6,372 nucleotides of DNA from an uncultured Collinsella sp. (GTDB taxonomy: Bacteria > Actinomycetota > Coriobacteriia > Coriobacteriales > Coriobacteriaceae), in assembly GCA_902468695.1 (NCBI GenBank), contig CABQZS010000054.1:1-6372 (forward strand), in the 5' to 3' direction. A program made the translations under genes and the position numbers. Of the stretch, positions 5,351-6,372 are shown one piece after another; positions within the stretch are counted from its first letter, which is position 1, and each line of letters opens with the position of its first letter. The notes beneath the pieces were generated by a model. That model made no database searches. It had not been told where the DNA came from and saw only the letters and a list, made by a program, of their open reading frames with translations.

Positions 5351-6372
5351 GCGAGCTCCTCTTCAAAGTTGTCGATCAGGTTGTTGCCCAGGCGGACGAC
5401 GGAGGCGCGGGTGCGCTCGTCGGTGGCGGAAAGCGCGGCGTCCTCCAGTTTGGCGCGGATGAACAGGTCCTCGGCGGCGTTTTGGTCAAGGCCGCGGCAG
5501 GCGAGGTAGAACAGCTGCTCGTCGCGGACGTGACCGATGGTGGCGCCGTGGTTGCCGGCGACGTCGTCCTCGTCGCAAAGAATGACGGGAATGGTCTTGT
5601 TGTCGACGCCCTTGTTGGCCAAAAGCACCGTCTCGCGCTCGGTGCCGGTTGCACCCTTGCAGCCGTGTACGAGGTCGATGGTGCCACGGTAGACCTTCTT
5701 GGACGTGCCGGTCAGCACGCCGTTGGCGTCGATCTCGCACTCGGTCTTGCGACCGCGGTGGCGCAGCTCGTAGTTAAAGTCGCGCACCTGCTCTCGGGCG
5801 CCCAGGTAGTCAGTATCGATGGTGACCTTGGCGGTATCGCCTAGCAGGTCGCCGGCAAGGCCGGTGGCGCTGGCGCCAGCGCCCAGGACGGTGTGCTGCA
5901 CGTTGACGCGCGCGCCCTCGTCCAGGAACAGGCCGGTGTCGTCGAGTGCGATCCAGCTATCGTCGAGCGTCTGCGTGCAGGCCACGTTGACGGTGGCGTA
6001 CTCGTGGGCGCACACGCGCAGCACGGATCCCACGACGCCCTCGCCGGCAACGGGGGAGTCCAGGGCAATAAGCAGATCGAGCGTCGACTGGGGACGGGCG
6101 ACGACGTCGATGGCGGCGATGGCCGCGGCGGCATCGACACCGCTCACACGTACGGTAACCGTGGCGTGCTTGTATGCGGGCACATCGATGACGACGCGCT
6201 TGGTGGCGTGGTCGGCCAGGTAGGTGTAGGCAGCCTCGCCCATGCCAGTCTCGAAGGCCTCAGCGGGGGAGAGCTCCTCCTCCAGCTTAATGGCACCGGC
6301 CTGGTAGACGGAGGTGGCGGGCACGTCGAGCTCGGTCTCTGGCGTGATGCGGGCGCGGTCGGCGGCATCGCC
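5347..6372 (-). CDS. sufD: SufD-type component of the SufBCD Fe-S scaffold, partial at its N-terminus
   Basis: The frame is open from the right edge (first codons GDAADRARITPE) to a TGA at 5349-5347, giving 341 visible residues. The C-terminal part is the SufB/SufD core of repeated beta strands, with RDFNYELRHRGRKTECE and then EDDVAGNHGATIGHVRDEQL, ending in FYLACRGLDQNAAEDLF. The histidine of NHGATIG (codon 5550-5548) is at the position of SufD H360 of E. coli, one of the residues implicated in cluster assembly at the SufB-SufD interface. The HGAT form and the absence of SufB-type cysteines favour SufD over SufB. SufD forms SufBC2D with SufB and the ATPase SufC, whose genes should lie beyond the right edge. 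A GTG at 6324 is unlikely to be the start, because the open frame continues upstream and SufD proteins are longer. It is coupled to sufS through an ATGA overlap. Confidence 0.9.
   Translation of the reverse strand, partial: GDAADRARITPETELDVPATSVYQAGAIKLEEELSPAEAFETGMGEAAYTYLADHATKRVVIDVPAYKHATVTVRVSGVDAAAAIAAIDVVARPQSTLDLLIALDSPVAGEGVVGSVLRVCAHEYATVNVACTQTLDDSWIALDDTGLFLDEGARVNVQHTVLGAGASATGLAGDLLGDTAKVTIDTDYLGAREQVRDFNYELRHRGRKTECEIDANGVLTGTSKKVYRGTIDLVHGCKGATGTERETVLLANKGVDNKTIPVILCDEDDVAGNHGATIGHVRDEQLFYLACRGLDQNAAEDLFIRAKLEDAALSATDERTRASVVRLGNNLIDNFEEELA

Noticed and set aside
3992..5509. A 505-codon plus-strand open frame
   Set aside because: It is the antisense shadow of sufS and the end of sufD. 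Both real genes have full catalytic or structural motifs on the minus strand.

Overview
The window looks like chromosomal DNA from a GC-rich anaerobic gut actinobacterium of the class Coriobacteriia, most likely Collinsella or a close relative. This is an inference from the protein sequences, the strong G/C third-position bias of the minus-strand genes and the gene content; no rRNA marker is present. Two iron-sulfur (Fe-S) cluster modules, both on the minus strand, flank a central region of different character.

Right side (3536-6372, minus strand): the 3' part of a SUF operon. Reading in the direction of transcription, it holds a SufD-type protein (5' end beyond the window), the cysteine desulfurase SufS and the Zn-type sulfur acceptor SufU. 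The genes overlap by 4 and 8 nt, so translation is probably coupled. A strong intrinsic terminator lies 33 nt past sufU. SufS takes sulfur from cysteine, SufU accepts and passes on the persulfide, and SufD belongs to the SufBCD scaffold. sufB and sufC are expected off the right edge.

Left side (1-1721, minus strand): a two-gene unit made of a NifU/IscU-like scaffold protein with an unusual cysteine pattern, followed 18 nt later by a GGGtGRT-family protein that runs off the left edge probably only about 10 codons before its end. These two are a recognisable pair in anaerobes, but the role of the GGGtGRT protein is not established as far as I know. They have their own leader and probably their own promoter.

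Centre (about 1722-3535): one plus-strand gene (2125-2937) for a protein of the REP-associated tyrosine transposase (RAYT, Y1/IS200-like) family with a C-terminal helix-turn-helix. Its HUH motif reads H-V-D and the position of the catalytic tyrosine holds serine, so it looks catalytically dead although the reading frame is intact. It has a plausible promoter with a dyad inside the -35/-10 spacer and a REP-like palindrome upstream. About 600 bp of non-coding DNA follow it, with hairpins and a repeated octamer that I cannot assign.

The best candidates for something undescribed are the possibly domesticated RAYT-HTH protein between two Fe-S operons, and the NifU-like/GGGtGRT pair itself.
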